Positions 1-11,632 of a stretch of DNA of 64,000 nucleotides are shown piece after piece. The notes under the pieces are model-generated. The model was not told the DNA's origin. It made no database searches and saw only the letters and a list, made by a program, of their open reading frames with translations. Made by a program: the position numbers and the translations under genes. Each line of letters opens with the position of its first letter. Within the stretch, counting starts at the first letter, position 1. The DNA comes from Luzula sylvatica (lineage: Eukaryota > Streptophyta > Magnoliopsida > Poales > Juncaceae), in NCBI GenBank assembly GCA_946800325.1, contig OX326958.1, positions 17,698,992 to 17,762,991 of the forward strand. The letters are read 5' to 3'.

Positions 1-1671
1 TTTGTATGTTAATTTATATTTTTTTGCGTCGTGTCGTTTGGTGCGCAATCCATTCAAAATTGAAGAATTGCATTTAAAATTAAAAAAAAAATCAAACGAC
101 CACGTGTTGTTTTTCTATCGACGACGTGAATTCGAAGTGTAAACTTATGTAGTGCATTAGTCGGGCCATATATATTATGTAACTTTGGTTAAATAAATTA
201 AAATTACTGCACAAAAAATAAGGAATTTTTGAGTATGAAAGAAAAGATTTATGGTTTCATTTGTTACGATCTTTTTTTCATTCACGAATGATATAATCAT
301 AATTTATTTTGAAAGAAACACAATAAAACAAATGAGATGAAAATATAAAAGCAACCACGGTTGAGACATGTATGAAATACAAATAGTACGACTGTTTCCA
401 CCACTGTGTTCATGAAAAATTTATGTGTTTATAGTTTGTCATTTGTGACAGTATGGTACAAAGTACGCTTACATATAATTAAATCAAACAAATCAAATAT
501 TTGATGGAATAAAACCGATATTTTATTATTATGTTACGTCGGTTATATTTTCTATAATTATGTTTATTATACACAATATGAATACAATGATTTAGTATAT
601 GAAAGTATAAAAGTATAAATATTTTATTCAGAAATTATTGAGAATTAATTATATTTTATTAAAGAATATTTACTTTTAGTTCATAAATCAAATTTAAAAA
701 TTATTATTTACATTTCATGTCTTAGTTTTGCTTGAAATTTAAATTTCTATTTTTTATTTTAATAAAACATTTTAATTTCTTTATTCAAATAAATTATATG
801 GCAATACGTGTCTAATACATACTTTTTAAAAATATTTGTAAAGTTCGAAAATCATGGATTATGTTAGATACGGATACCCTAAAACGTATGTTATTCGTAA
901 CACACATTTGTTCATGAATTATTGGAGTATTTCGAGTGATCTAAACAACTATGGATCTCATCGATTATGTGTTTAATCATGCAAAAAATTCATGTTAGAA
1001 ATCATACATATATCATTTTATAAAGTTATAAAAAGCACATAACTGATGAGTGATAAGTAAGTTAAACTGATATGAATTGATTAGAAATAAAAGTAAAAAT
1101 ATATTCAAATTTATAAGATTACCTTCTTTCGTTCATATGTTTATGAGATATCAGAGAATTTCAAAAAATTATTGGTACATCAAAATGCTTTGCCACAAAT
1201 AATGTGCAAATCAAAACAACAGGGCATACGATTCTTTTCTAACTTGAGAAACTGGAGAAAGAATTGGAAGATCGTACATGAAAATTGAAAAGTAAAATAC
1301 TTCTGAAATAAAAGACCAATAAATCATGAAAATCAGAAATCTATTGAAATTTAGTTGCCAAGTTTTTTACATAGAATCAGTACTTGTTTCTTCAAAAGTA
1401 TAATGATCGTGATTAATGCAACATGGCTTATATATATGTTAGTAAACAATGATTACTTGTATTTTCATGAGATATGTAAGATTAGCAGAGATATTTTTAT
1501 GGATCTTTCAATTGATACTAGGATAAACCATTCGAATTATTATTTATAGCATATGATTTTATGTGTTTTATCATATGTATGACGCAGAATATATTTAAAG
1601 TTTTTATTATTATTGAAACATCGTGTTGTAATCCAAATGTTTGCTGTATTCAATAAATAGTTTGTAAATAG
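1..1671. other. AT-rich intergenic DNA, nothing recognised
   Basis: Very AT-rich sequence with stops in all frames. I see no splice-consistent coding, no RNA gene and no clear terminal repeats. The short open stretches near 1355-1549 and 1540-1743 have composition like their surroundings. Confidence 0.6.
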
Positions 1672-2190
1672 TTTGAAACCTCCGTCGATGTATCCCCGGT
1701 TAACTTTCGCTTCAAGGCTTGGGTAAGACTTCATAACCTTCATTTACATTGTTTTTGTTTGGAAGAGCTCGCTAGAATTACAAGCTCGTTTGGGGAGATA
1801 CTTTTCCATGGTCCCCTCAATAACATCTCCTACCTCGACACTCTTGATCTCCTAATCGGCACTACGGATCTCAAGTTGGTTCCGGAAGCAATCTCATCTC
1901 TTGCCGTGGGAGGGAGTCAAGAGGTCGATGTAGAGCCACTTAGCTCCATTGAAGAACCTCTACCGTACCGCTTATCAAGGGATCCGACCCCAAGCCTTGA
2001 ATTCTTTGAGTCGCATCTCAACAAGATTATTTTTGGTAAACAATGGCTCGATGAGTCCAAAAATAAAAAACCCCACACACCCTCGGCATCCCCCTCCCCC
2101 TTGAAGAAACAACGTATCGAAGCTTTCGCACCCTCATCCTCGACAACCTCTACGTTAGGCCCGGCAATCCAACAACATTTCATACGATAA
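1672..2190 (+). pseudogene. DUF4283-like retroelement/LINE ORF1-type coding relic
   Basis: The frame is open from just after a TAG at 1669 to a TAA at 2188-2190, with no ATG near its start, so this is the 3' part of a longer coding region. The early residues include 'FRFKAWVRLHNL' and 'LEELARITSSFGEIL'. This matches the pattern (W-V-R-L...S-x-E-x-L-x-x-I...G) of DUF4283-type nucleic-acid-binding proteins carried by plant LINEs and related retroelements. The tail is Ser/Pro/Lys-rich and poorly conserved in look. Base composition is clearly more GC-rich than the flanks. 'AATAAA' follows within 40 bp at 2220, and a similar 'ATTCAATAAATAGTTTG' string lies just upstream at about 1648. The family assignment is from memory of the motif; a degraded host gene of the same fold is possible. 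Confidence 0.45.
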
Positions 2191-4054
2191 AATTCTCTTG
2201 TTAATTGTGTGTTGTTATTCAATAAATAGTTTGTATGTAAAAAATATTAAACAATATACAATATTGGGGCATAATTTAATCACTATATAAAAAGAAAAGT
2301 CAAGTTTTGTGAAAATCGTCTAATGCAGAGTCAAACCAACTTATATGTTCTGATTTTACCACTGATTTTACCATTGAATTGTTTATATTAAAACTATTCA
2401 TTCTATTTTTTTGCAAACTAAAATAATATAATTTATCAATAATCAATATAATGTGTATAATAATTATTAGAATATTATTTAAATTGATTAATTATGATGG
2501 TTTAAAAAACTCAAATTTTTTTTTTTTTAAGGCATATATTTATGTGGTTACTTCTTTCTTTTGATAAAATTGTTCTAGTTAATTTTGTTGTTGAAAAAAT
2601 ACATGTTATATATTTTCATGTCTCTTTATTTTTGTTTTTGGTTCCTTATGAGACCAACTAAAAATAATATGGTGATATCATTAGAACAAAAAAATGGGAT
2701 ACGCAGTTGAGAACTTCTATACATATTATTGAGAAGTATACTTATCAAGTTGAGAACTAATTCCTTTCTTAAACTTATATTACACCCGAGACATTCTCGG
2801 CCTCTAGAAATGGGATACGCAGTTTTGAAACAAAAATTCAGATTTACGCAAACAAATTAGACTTGTACATCTTACAAAGAGATGTGAAAGTCAATCACTC
2901 ATCACGATTATAATATAAATTCAATATCTCATCACTATTTCGATTATGATTATGAAGAGTATAAGAGCATTTAGAGAGAAGTAGAGATTTCCATGGAGAT
3001 GAGGAATTGAACAACAAATTAGAAGGTAGAAGGAGAATAATGATAAGCACCCCGCACATAATACCCCGCATTCATCCCGCAGAGGAATAAATGGAATGTA
3101 ATTATTGCTTAATTAAAAGTTGTCACAATTTAATTTGAAGATTCAATGGTTAATTTACAAAAAAGCTACAGCGCAGGAAATCAATTACCGAAGTGTTACC
3201 GAATTCACACGTGATGGCATTGTGCTTCCACATTGGTAGACCGTTGTGCACCAAATAAGAAGGAGAGAGTATATTTTGGCCATATTTCTAAATTAGCTCA
3301 ATCTTCTAGCAGAATCTTCTCAAAACATTTATCTTTCCAAATTAGCTCAATCACAAAAATTAAATTGATATGTAACAAACAAGCACAAAATATTCAGTTA
3401 AAATTAAAATGATATGTAACAAAACTAACAAACAAGAAACTTACGCACAATGTAAAAAAGAATATTTACACTGCTTGATATTTCGTTTCTCACATGAAAA
3501 AAAAAATAAGATAACATGATCAACAATTTGTTTGATATCATTATTCAGATAAAAAAGAATATTTACACTGTTGCACACAATATAAAAAATATGAAATGAA
3601 CAACCTATATAAAAAATAATAATAGGATATATTATAACTGATAAAAGATCAAAATATAAAAATTATATGTACAGTAAAGTTACGCACAATATAAAAATAT
3701 GTAATGATACAAGTACATTAAAACTCCAAATCAATATTCTTTTACTAAATAATAATATAACAGTTAATCCCAATTAAAAAGGAAGCGGGCCGTCTTTTTG
3801 GAGAGCTCCCGTGGTCTTCTTCTAGAAGCTTTATCATCGCCTTCACTTTTTTCTCCATATCTGAGCTTGATACTTGCTTGTTGATACGAGATTGTTGATT
3901 TGAGTAACATGATGTTCTTTCTAAGACGCATCTGCTAGTATGTCCCCTCACCGCCTTCGAGAATCTTGTATACGAACCACGCAGAATTTTGTACAAGTAA
4001 CCCAACATACATTGCTGATTTTTTTTGCAAAATATATTATTAAAACGACCAAAA
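2191..4054. other. Intergenic DNA, no gene seen
   Basis: AT-rich with poly-T and poly-A runs. The string 'AAATGGGATACGCAGTT' occurs twice about 115 bp apart (near 2693 and 2808). No coding frame survives inspection. Confidence 0.5.
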
Positions 4055-4520
4055 AAATTAAAACTCCTAAATTGCATTTTATTTAAGACCTAAATTATAG
4101 ATTTTTTGAAAACAACCCCTCAAATTGTCAACATTTTGCAAAAGAACCCCCAATTTTTTGAAAAACCCAATTCATGATTTCATTTTGCAAAAAACCCTTG
4201 AATTGCCAACATTTGCAAATAAAACCCTCCTTAATTGGGAAAATAATCTCACAAAATGTACAATTTCGGCAATTTCACAAAATGTACATACATTGTTGAC
4301 TTTTTGCAAAATAAAATATGAAAATAATCCAAAAATGTGCAAATTAAAACTCATAAATCAATTTTTTTTTTAAAGAACTAAAATGTAGAAAATTATGAAA
4401 ATACTCCCTCAAATTGACAACATTCTTCAAAAGAACCCCTAAATTTCTGAAAAGCCCCATATTCATGATTTTCTTTTTTGCAAAAAAAATTTCAATTGCC
4501 AAAAATATGCAAAAACCTTT
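4055..4520. repeat. Imperfect tandem duplication, period about 280 bp
   Basis: The block beginning 'AAAATTAAAACTCCTAAATT' near 4055 is repeated in degraded form from about 4336. Both copies carry the ordered phrases 'CCTCAAATTG', 'CAAAAGAACCCC', 'TTCATGATTT' and 'AATTGCCAA'. The second copy is cut short near 4520. The small ORFs at 4125 and 4172 lie inside this repeat and are not considered genes. Confidence 0.5.
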
Positions 4521-4666
4521 AGATATTGTTTACTTTCGGTTCGAACTTATAAATTTATAAATTGTTATTGATATTTTGTATGTTATTTTATTTTTGAAAT
4601 CTAAGCTTCTGCTGTTTATTTTAATGAAGTATTTTATTTGTTTTATAAAATGAATAGAGAAATTAT

Positions 4667-4732
4667 ACCATGCCCCTGAGATTCCCCCCAACTTAGCTGA
4701 TTGAATCAGCATGACATCATCAGGGGCATGGT
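4667..4732. repeat. Nested inverted repeat (perfect 13-bp arms, inner 5-bp hairpin)
   Basis: The arm 'ACCATGCCCCTGA' (4667-4679) is perfectly inverted at 4720-4732. Inside the loop a second hairpin, 'GCTGA'-'TTGAA'-'TCAGC', occupies 4696-4710. The arms are GC-rich in an AT-rich setting. This could be the remnant of a very short foldback element or a transcribed hairpin. No protein-coding context. Confidence 0.6.
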
Positions 4733-6106
4733 GTTAATTCGTATACCAAGTTTACACCCAAATTTCTCATCGAATTAACGAAGCTTCCAATTAACAACTC
4801 ATCATAATGTAATTAATAATCCATTCAAAACCGTCCAATTAACAATAACATTTTTTAAGTAACATTTCTTAATACTTAATTAACAACTAATTCATAATAT
4901 TTGAAACTAAAATTAATATTAACCATTATAATTAAGTAACATTTTTTAGAACTTAATTAACCATAGTTTGCCATATCCTTTCTAATCAATAATTAACTCA
5001 AATTATCACCAACTAATTCCATAATGTTATTTTCTTTCCAAAAGTTATAAATTAATAAAAAATAGTAAACTATGGTTCATCAACATAAATTTATAAACAG
5101 TAATTAATTCAAAATCGGGTATAATTATATTATAAGTACATTTTTCTCAACAACAAAAAAAAAGAATTATAGTATAAATGCATCTTAACTATATAATCAA
5201 AATATCTATCACAATATGATATACAAATTTATAACAAAAATATATTATGAATGAATATTACCAAATACAAATTTATAACAACTTCGTATTATTAATGAAT
5301 ATTAACAAAGTAATACTATGTGTTATCATTATTATCTGTACTTTCATGCATCCTTATTTATTTTTTTCTTTTGATAAATGAACCATTGCACAAAATGGTA
5401 GGTAATTGTTTGCCATCATCCATATTAGCTACTTTGATAAATGTATATTGTGTTGCCATTTTCATGCATGATTTGTAAAAATAAATATGGCGATGTGTAT
5501 TATTTTATTTTTTGTTGAAAAGCTTGTACAAATTTTCTTAGATTAATAGTGGATGCTTGAATCCTACGTATATTGATAATTCGCATTATACAATTATCCA
5601 TGATAATTTAACTAATTTAAGATTATGTATATATATTTTAGATAATTAATGAAGACTTTGCAATATTTCAAAACTATTATTTTATTTTGAACAATATTTT
5701 GAAATTACTATAAATACTGATTTTCTGTTATGGACAAATCATTTCCTGTCATATCCCGCCTACTTTGACACACTATTGTTAACTCAATTTGGCAGATAAA
5801 TTTGTTAGGCAATTAGATACATTAGATTAAAAATGTGCGGTCCCTAATTGAAGAAAATTAGCAGAATTAGTAATCAATTATAACAACTCAAAAATTATGC
5901 TTAAAATGGATGGTTAGCATATCATCTCTTCGTAGTTTTCATTAACAAAAAATAACTGATCAACCTTCCTTTTACATGCAGAACACTAGTATTGATGTTT
6001 ATGCCATCTATTTTACAAAAGAAAGACAAGACAAGAAGAACAATTTACAAGAAATCAAAATTAAAAGGAATAATTTACAAGGAGAAAAAGGAAAGAAAAA
6101 GAAAAG
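4733..6106. other. Intergenic DNA, nothing recognised
   Basis: Highly AT-rich with many short 'AATTAA' strings. No coding frame, RNA gene or clear element ends were found. A purine-rich stretch (about 6020-6105) immediately precedes the ATG of the next relic and could be its leader. Confidence 0.5.
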
Positions 6107-7060
6107 ATGTCTATGTTAGGTTCGGAATTCTCTTTCGGTGAAGGCGATGAATACAAGAACTTACGCCAAATGAGTCGAGATCGTGAGTTTTTCATTTTTC
6201 TAATTTTGAACACATCTTTTTTTATCATAACACAATGCATTATTTTTGCATTAATTTGTGTTCATATGTCAAAAAATGGAAACAGATCCAATTTTTGCAA
6301 AGGAAGATGGTGTGGAATTACTTGCTTCACAGAAAATTTGCACAATTATATACATTTTCTCATAGAATATAATCATAATGAACAAACTTACATTTCAATC
6401 TAATAAATATTTCAGGTTTGGATCAGCAAGGAGAAGATGAATTGGAAAGGGAAGCAAAAACTGAGAGAAACACAAGATCTACTTTCAAGCAGCAACAAGA
6501 TAAAAATAAAATCTCAATTTGGTGGTTCTCATGTGAGAATAATCACGAGAATGAAATTCAACCCGAAGAAACAGAGGAAGAGAGGAGACATAATGAAGAA
6601 ATACTACGAGCGATTTATGAGAGGATTGAAGAGTTCATTTACCCGGATGAATCAAGCTACTATTCCACGAGATTGAAGGTGGATCAACAAAGTTCTTACA
6701 TGCAAGGAAAAGCTCTTCTTCAGTACAGGAGATGTACGTGAGGCTTAACGCAAGAGAATGAAATTCTAAACCTGAATGTTCATAGATCTACGGAGATGTT
6801 GCACACGAATGAAGAACTAATGAGTGTAGCAAGTGAAAGGGACAAAAGAGGGAGTAGATTGAGACTACTAAAGGAGCACAAAGATGCCGAGATGCGAGCA
6901 GGGCCGGCCCCGGGGTAAGCCCCGCAAGCCTCCGGACTAGGGCAACGGCATGAACAAGGGCAACAACCAAGATCTAGTTGTATATATCTGATAAGTTGAA
7001 AGAGCTAAAATTTGAATATATCAACTCAGAAGAAAATTAGGGTGAGCGTGAGGAGAAATG
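6107..7060 (+). pseudogene. Broken coiled-coil gene with an intron and an inserted GC-rich element
   Basis: Exon 1 (6107-6182) starts with ATG after a purine-rich leader. A GT-AG intron (6183-6415) joins it in frame to an acidic, Glu/Lys/Gln-rich exon. That exon runs to a TGA at 6739-6741. The same frame then stays open past the TGA to about 6900, reading as heptad-rich coiled coil ('ENEILNLNVHRSTEMLHTNE'). It is interrupted by a GC-rich insert near 6899, and coil-like sequence resumes at about 6998-7030. The gene therefore looks like a coiled-coil protein killed by a stop and an insertion. The pattern recalls the coiled coils of plant IDN2/FDM-type proteins, but no XS or XH domain is visible, so I do not assign a family. 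Confidence 0.45.
6899..6978. mobile_element. GC-rich insertion with hAT-like terminal motif
   Basis: 'CAGGGCCGGCCCCGGGG' starts a strikingly GC-rich ~80 bp block inside AT-rich coiled-coil sequence. CAGGGCCGGCCC-type ends are common in plant hAT elements and derived MITEs (from memory). I did not find the matching inverted end, so this may be one end only or a deleted remnant. Confidence 0.35.
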
Positions 7061-7575
7061 GAGAAAAGAGGAGGGCTTCGATGGTTGTGCAAGTAGTTAT
7101 TGTGAAAACATTAAATAATATTTTATGTGATATCAAATTTATGTATGAGGCTCTCTATCATGTCTCCCAATTTCCCCCACACTTTCGTGATGACATCATT
7201 TTTGAAGATTAACCCACTAATTATTCTTTCTCAATTAATTAATAGTTGAATATTCCTAATTAATTTTTAATTGGTAAAGGATCTTAATTACGTATTAAAT
7301 TTTTAGTAACTATGAATTAATTATTAATTAACTTTGCCAATGATGGATAAATTGGAAAAGATGATGACATCATGAAAGGACAATAGTCCTTTATATATTG
7401 TGTTATGTATAATTAAGGGGAAAATATAGTTGGCCCCAAACATACTTTGGACTCCTTAATGTGTTGGCACATGTCAATTTGGACCCGCTAAATCAATTGA
7501 TATGTACCAATAAATTTTTGACATGTCAATTACACGGTACACCATGTTCAATTGATTTTTGGTACACCATGTTCA
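7061..7575. other. Intergenic DNA with possible MITE relic
   Basis: The segment from about 7185 to 7385 is AT-rich and flanked by similar inverted phrases around 'TGATGACATCAT', which suggests an old foldback MITE. 'GGGGAAAATATAGTTGGCC' at about 7419 resembles the outer flank of the MITE at 30.8 kb. No gene. Confidence 0.3.
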
Positions 7576-10500
7576 ATTTTGGCATTTATTGAAAAAAATG
7601 ATAAATGATTTTTTTTAAGGTGTTAGACTTTATTTGTTGTATTTTTTTCAATTTTTTTGAAAAAACTAGAAATTCGCATGTTTTAGTCTTCAATTTTGGA
7701 GTTTTTTTAGAAAAACATCAAAATTAAGTATTTTGCTCGTTCTATACATAAATCTAGGAATTGTTTTGAAAAATATGACAATTTATATTTTTTAAGTCGT
7801 TAGACTTCACATTTTGCAAAATAAAAAAAAATAGAAATTTGCATGTGTTAGTCTTCAATTTTGGAGTTTTTCTAAGGAAAACTTGTAAATTAAGTATTTC
7901 TTCGTTTTAGACATGAATTTTGGCATTTATTAGAAAACATGATAATTGATTTTTTTGAAATTGTTAGAATTTACTTGTTGCATTTTTTTCAATTCTTTTG
8001 AAAAACAATAGAAATTCGCATGTGTTAGTCTTCAATTTTGGAGTTCTTTTAGAAAACGTGGATATTAATTATTTTGCTCGTTCTAGATAGAAATCGTGCA
8101 ATTGTTTTGAAAAAATATGATAATTGATATTTTTGAAGGTGTTAGACTTCACATTTTGCATTTTTTCAATTTTTTTTAAAAAAAATACAAATTTTCATGT
8201 GTTAGTCTTCAATTTTGGAGTTTCTTTAAGGAAAACACGGAAATTATGTATTTTCTTCATTTTAGACATGATTTTGGGTATTTATTAGAAAAATATAATA
8301 ATTGAGTTTTTTTAATATGTTACACTTTAATTTTTGCATTTTTTGCAACTTTTGAGAAAAAAATAGAAATTCACATGTGTTAGTCTTCAATTTTGGAGTT
8401 TTTTTTTGAGGAAAACATAAAATTTAAGTATATTGTTCATTTTAAACATCAATTTGGCCATTTATTAGAAAAAATGTTAATTAATTTTTTTGAAGGTGTT
8501 AGACTTCACTTGTAGAATTTTTTTCAATTTTTTTGAAAACAATTGAAATCCGCATGTGTTAGTCTTCAATTTTGGAGTTCTTTTTGAAAACGTAAATATT
8601 AATTACTTTGCTCGTTTTAGATAGAAAACTTGAAATTATTTTAAAAAATGTGATAATTGATATTTTTAAGGTGTTAGAGACTTCACATTTTGTCTTTTTT
8701 TCAATTTTTAAAAAAATATATAAAAATTCGCACGTGTTAGTCTTCAATTTTGGAGTTTTTTTTAGAAAACATGAATATTAATTATTTTGCTCGTTCTAGA
8801 TAGAAATTTTGGAATTATTTTGAAAATTATGATAATTGATATTTTTGAAGGTGTAATACTTCACATTTTGCAATTTTTTTTCAAATATTTTGAAAACAAA
8901 AATAGAAATTTGCATGTGTTAGTCTTCCATTTTGGAGATTTTTTGAGGAAAACATGAAATTTAAGTATTTGTTCGTGTTTTAGACATCAATTTTGGCATT
9001 TATTAGAAAAAAATGATAATTGATTTTTTTGAAGGTGTTAGACTTTACTTGTTGCATTTTTTCGATTTTTTTGGAAAACAATAGAAATCGCATATGTTAG
9101 TCTTCAATTTTGGAGTTCTTTTAGAAAACATGAATATTAATTATTTTTGTCATTCTAGATAGAAATCTTGGAATTGTTTTGAAAAATATGATAATTGGTA
9201 TTTTTTATGGCGTTAGAGACTTCACATTTTGCATTTTTTTTCAATTTTTTTAAAAAACTATAAAAATTATTCGCATATGCTAGTCTTCAATTTGGAGTTT
9301 TTTTAGAAAACAAGAATATTAATTATTTTGCTCGTTCTATATAGAAATCTTGGAATTGTTTTGAAAAATATGATAATTGATATTTTTGAAGGTGTAATAC
9401 TTCACATTTTACATTTTTTTTCAAATATTTTGCAAACAGAAATTGAAATTCGCATGTGTTAGTCTTCAATTTTGGAGTTTTTTTTAGGCAAACATGAAAT
9501 TTAAGTATATTTTGTTCGTTTTAGACATCAATTTTGGAATTTATTAGAAAAAATGATAATTGATTTTTTTGAAGGTGTTAGACTTCACTTGTTGCATTTT
9601 TTCATTTTTTTTGAAAAACAATAGAAATCCGCATGTGTTAGTCACGAATTTTGAAGTTCTTTTCGAAAACATGAATATTAATTATTTTGCTCGTTCTAGA
9701 TAGAAATCTTGGAATTGTTTAGAAAAATATGATAATTGATATTTTTGAAGGTGTTAAAGACTTCACATTTTGCATTTTTTTCAAATTTTTTAAAAAACTA
9801 TAAAAATTCGCATGTGTTAGTCTTCAATTTTGGAGTTTTTTTAGAAAACATGAATATTAATTATTTTGCTCGTTCTAGATAGAAATCTTGGAATTGTTTT
9901 GAAAATATGATAATTGATATTTTTAAGTTGTAATACTTCACATTTTGCATTTTTTTTTCAAATATTTTGAAAACAAAAATAGAAATTTGCATGTTAGTCT
10001 TCAATTTTGGAGTTTTTTTAGAAAAAAAATCAATGTTAAGTATTTTGCTCGTTCTATACATAAATCTAGGAATTGTTTTGAAAAATATGATAATTCATAT
10101 TTTTAAAGGTGTTAGATTTTATTTTTTGCATATTTGTAAAATAAATAAAAAAAATAGAAATTTGCATATGGTAGTCCTCAATTTTGGAGTTTTTTAAGGA
10201 AAACACGAAAGTTAAGTATTTTCTTCGTTTTAGACAAGAATTTGAGAATTTATTAGAAAAATGTAATAATTGATTTTTTTGAAGGTGTTAGACTTCCATT
10301 TTTGGACTTTGTTCAACTTTTGTGAAAAACAAAATAGAAATTTGCATGTGTTAGTCATCAATTTTGCAGTTTTTTGAGGAAAAACATGAAATTTAAATAT
10401 TTTGTTCGTTTTAGACTTCACTTGTTGTATTTTTCAATTTTTTGAAAAACAATAGGAATCGGCATGTGTTTGTCTTCAATTTTGAAATTCTTTTAGAAAA

Positions 10501-11130
10501 CATGAATATTAATTATTTTACTCGTTCTAGATAGAAATCTTGGAATTGTTTTGAAAAATATGATAATTGATAATTTTGAAGGGACTTCAAATTTTTCATT
10601 TTTTTTTAATTTTTTTAAAAAACAATAGAAATTTGCATGTGTGAGTCTTCAATTTTGGAGTTTTTTTAGAAAACATGAATATTAATGATTTTATTCGTTC
10701 TAGATAGAAATCTTGTATTGTTTTGAAAAATATGATAATTAATATTTTTGAAGGTGTAATACTTCACATTTTGCATTTTTTTCAAATATTTTGAAAACAA
10801 AAATAAAAATTCGTATGTGTTAGTCTTCAATTTTCGAGTTTTTTTAGAAAAAACCTCAAAGTTAAGTATTTTGCTCGTTCTATACAGAAATCTAGGAATT
10901 GTTTTGAAAAATATGATAATTCATATTTTTAAAGGTGTTAGACTTCACTTTTTGCATATTTGCAAAATAAAAAGTAAAATAGAAATTTGCAAGTGTTAGT
11001 CTTTAATTTTGAAGTTTTTCCAAGGAAAACACGAAAATTAAGTATTTTTTTCATTTTAAATATGAATTTGGGTATTTATTAGAAAAATATAGTAATTTAT
11101 TTTGTGTAGTTGTTAGACTTCCATCTCTGG
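7576..11130. repeat. Satellite array, about 20 monomers of ~178 bp with higher-order structure
   Basis: The phrase 'TTAGTCTTCAATTTTGGAG', intact or with one or two changes, recurs at about 7680, 7845, 8022, 8198, 8376, 8555, 8731, 8914, 9092, 9275, 9455, 9633, 9812, 9990, 10168, 10347, 10466, 10640, 10816 and 10996. The spacing is therefore about 178 bp, with one short monomer (10347-10466). Sorting monomers by their middle sequence gives five types (A1, A2, B, C, D), described in the findings. The array opens with a partial B-type monomer and ends in a partial D-type monomer. All small ORFs in this interval are by-products of the repeat. 150-180 bp monomers are typical of plant tandem satellites. 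Confidence 0.9.
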
Positions 11131-11632
11131 TTGGAAAATAAACAAACACAAATCCAATCTTGCAAGTAGAGAACTTTTTTCACTCTATTGAACTATTCTT
11201 TCATATTCTATATTCGCCAAACAAGTTCCAAACTTGTTAAATTTTAATTTTATTATTGTACAAACTAACTGAAACTAATTTATCTAAATTAATATCAAGT
11301 AATTTTTTTACTACAACAATTCGCCAAAATTGCAAAACAATTTTCAGAACCAATATAAACTTTTTCTTATGATAAATAAAAAATCCAAAAAGAGCCAACC
11401 ACTATTATTTACAATTTTACTTTTATTTACAGTAATCTCATTTATTTCTATGAATCAAATCCTCCTAAACACGTCTACCAATCCCCTCTAAAACAAGCAA
11501 AAAAAAAAAAGACTTGAATAATTACAAACTATAACTAAATAATTGAAGTTATTTAGCCTCTACATTTTTAGCGACATTTTCCATTCGTTAGTGATCTTAA
11601 ATATGCAGAAAATATTTACAAACATTGCTAAA
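11131..11632. other. 3' flank of the DENN-domain gene
   Basis: AT-rich DNA between the satellite edge and the stop codon of the minus-strand DENN gene. It should hold that gene's 3' UTR. I see no other feature. Confidence 0.5.

Noticed and set aside
2693..2824. Direct repeat of 'AAATGGGATACGCAGTT' as a target duplication
   Set aside because: Too long and imperfectly placed, and the 115 bp between has no element structure.
7576..11130. Regular repeats that could be taken for a CRISPR array
   Set aside because: The ~178 bp units are repeated over their whole length with no unique spacers, and the context is plant nuclear DNA. It is a satellite.
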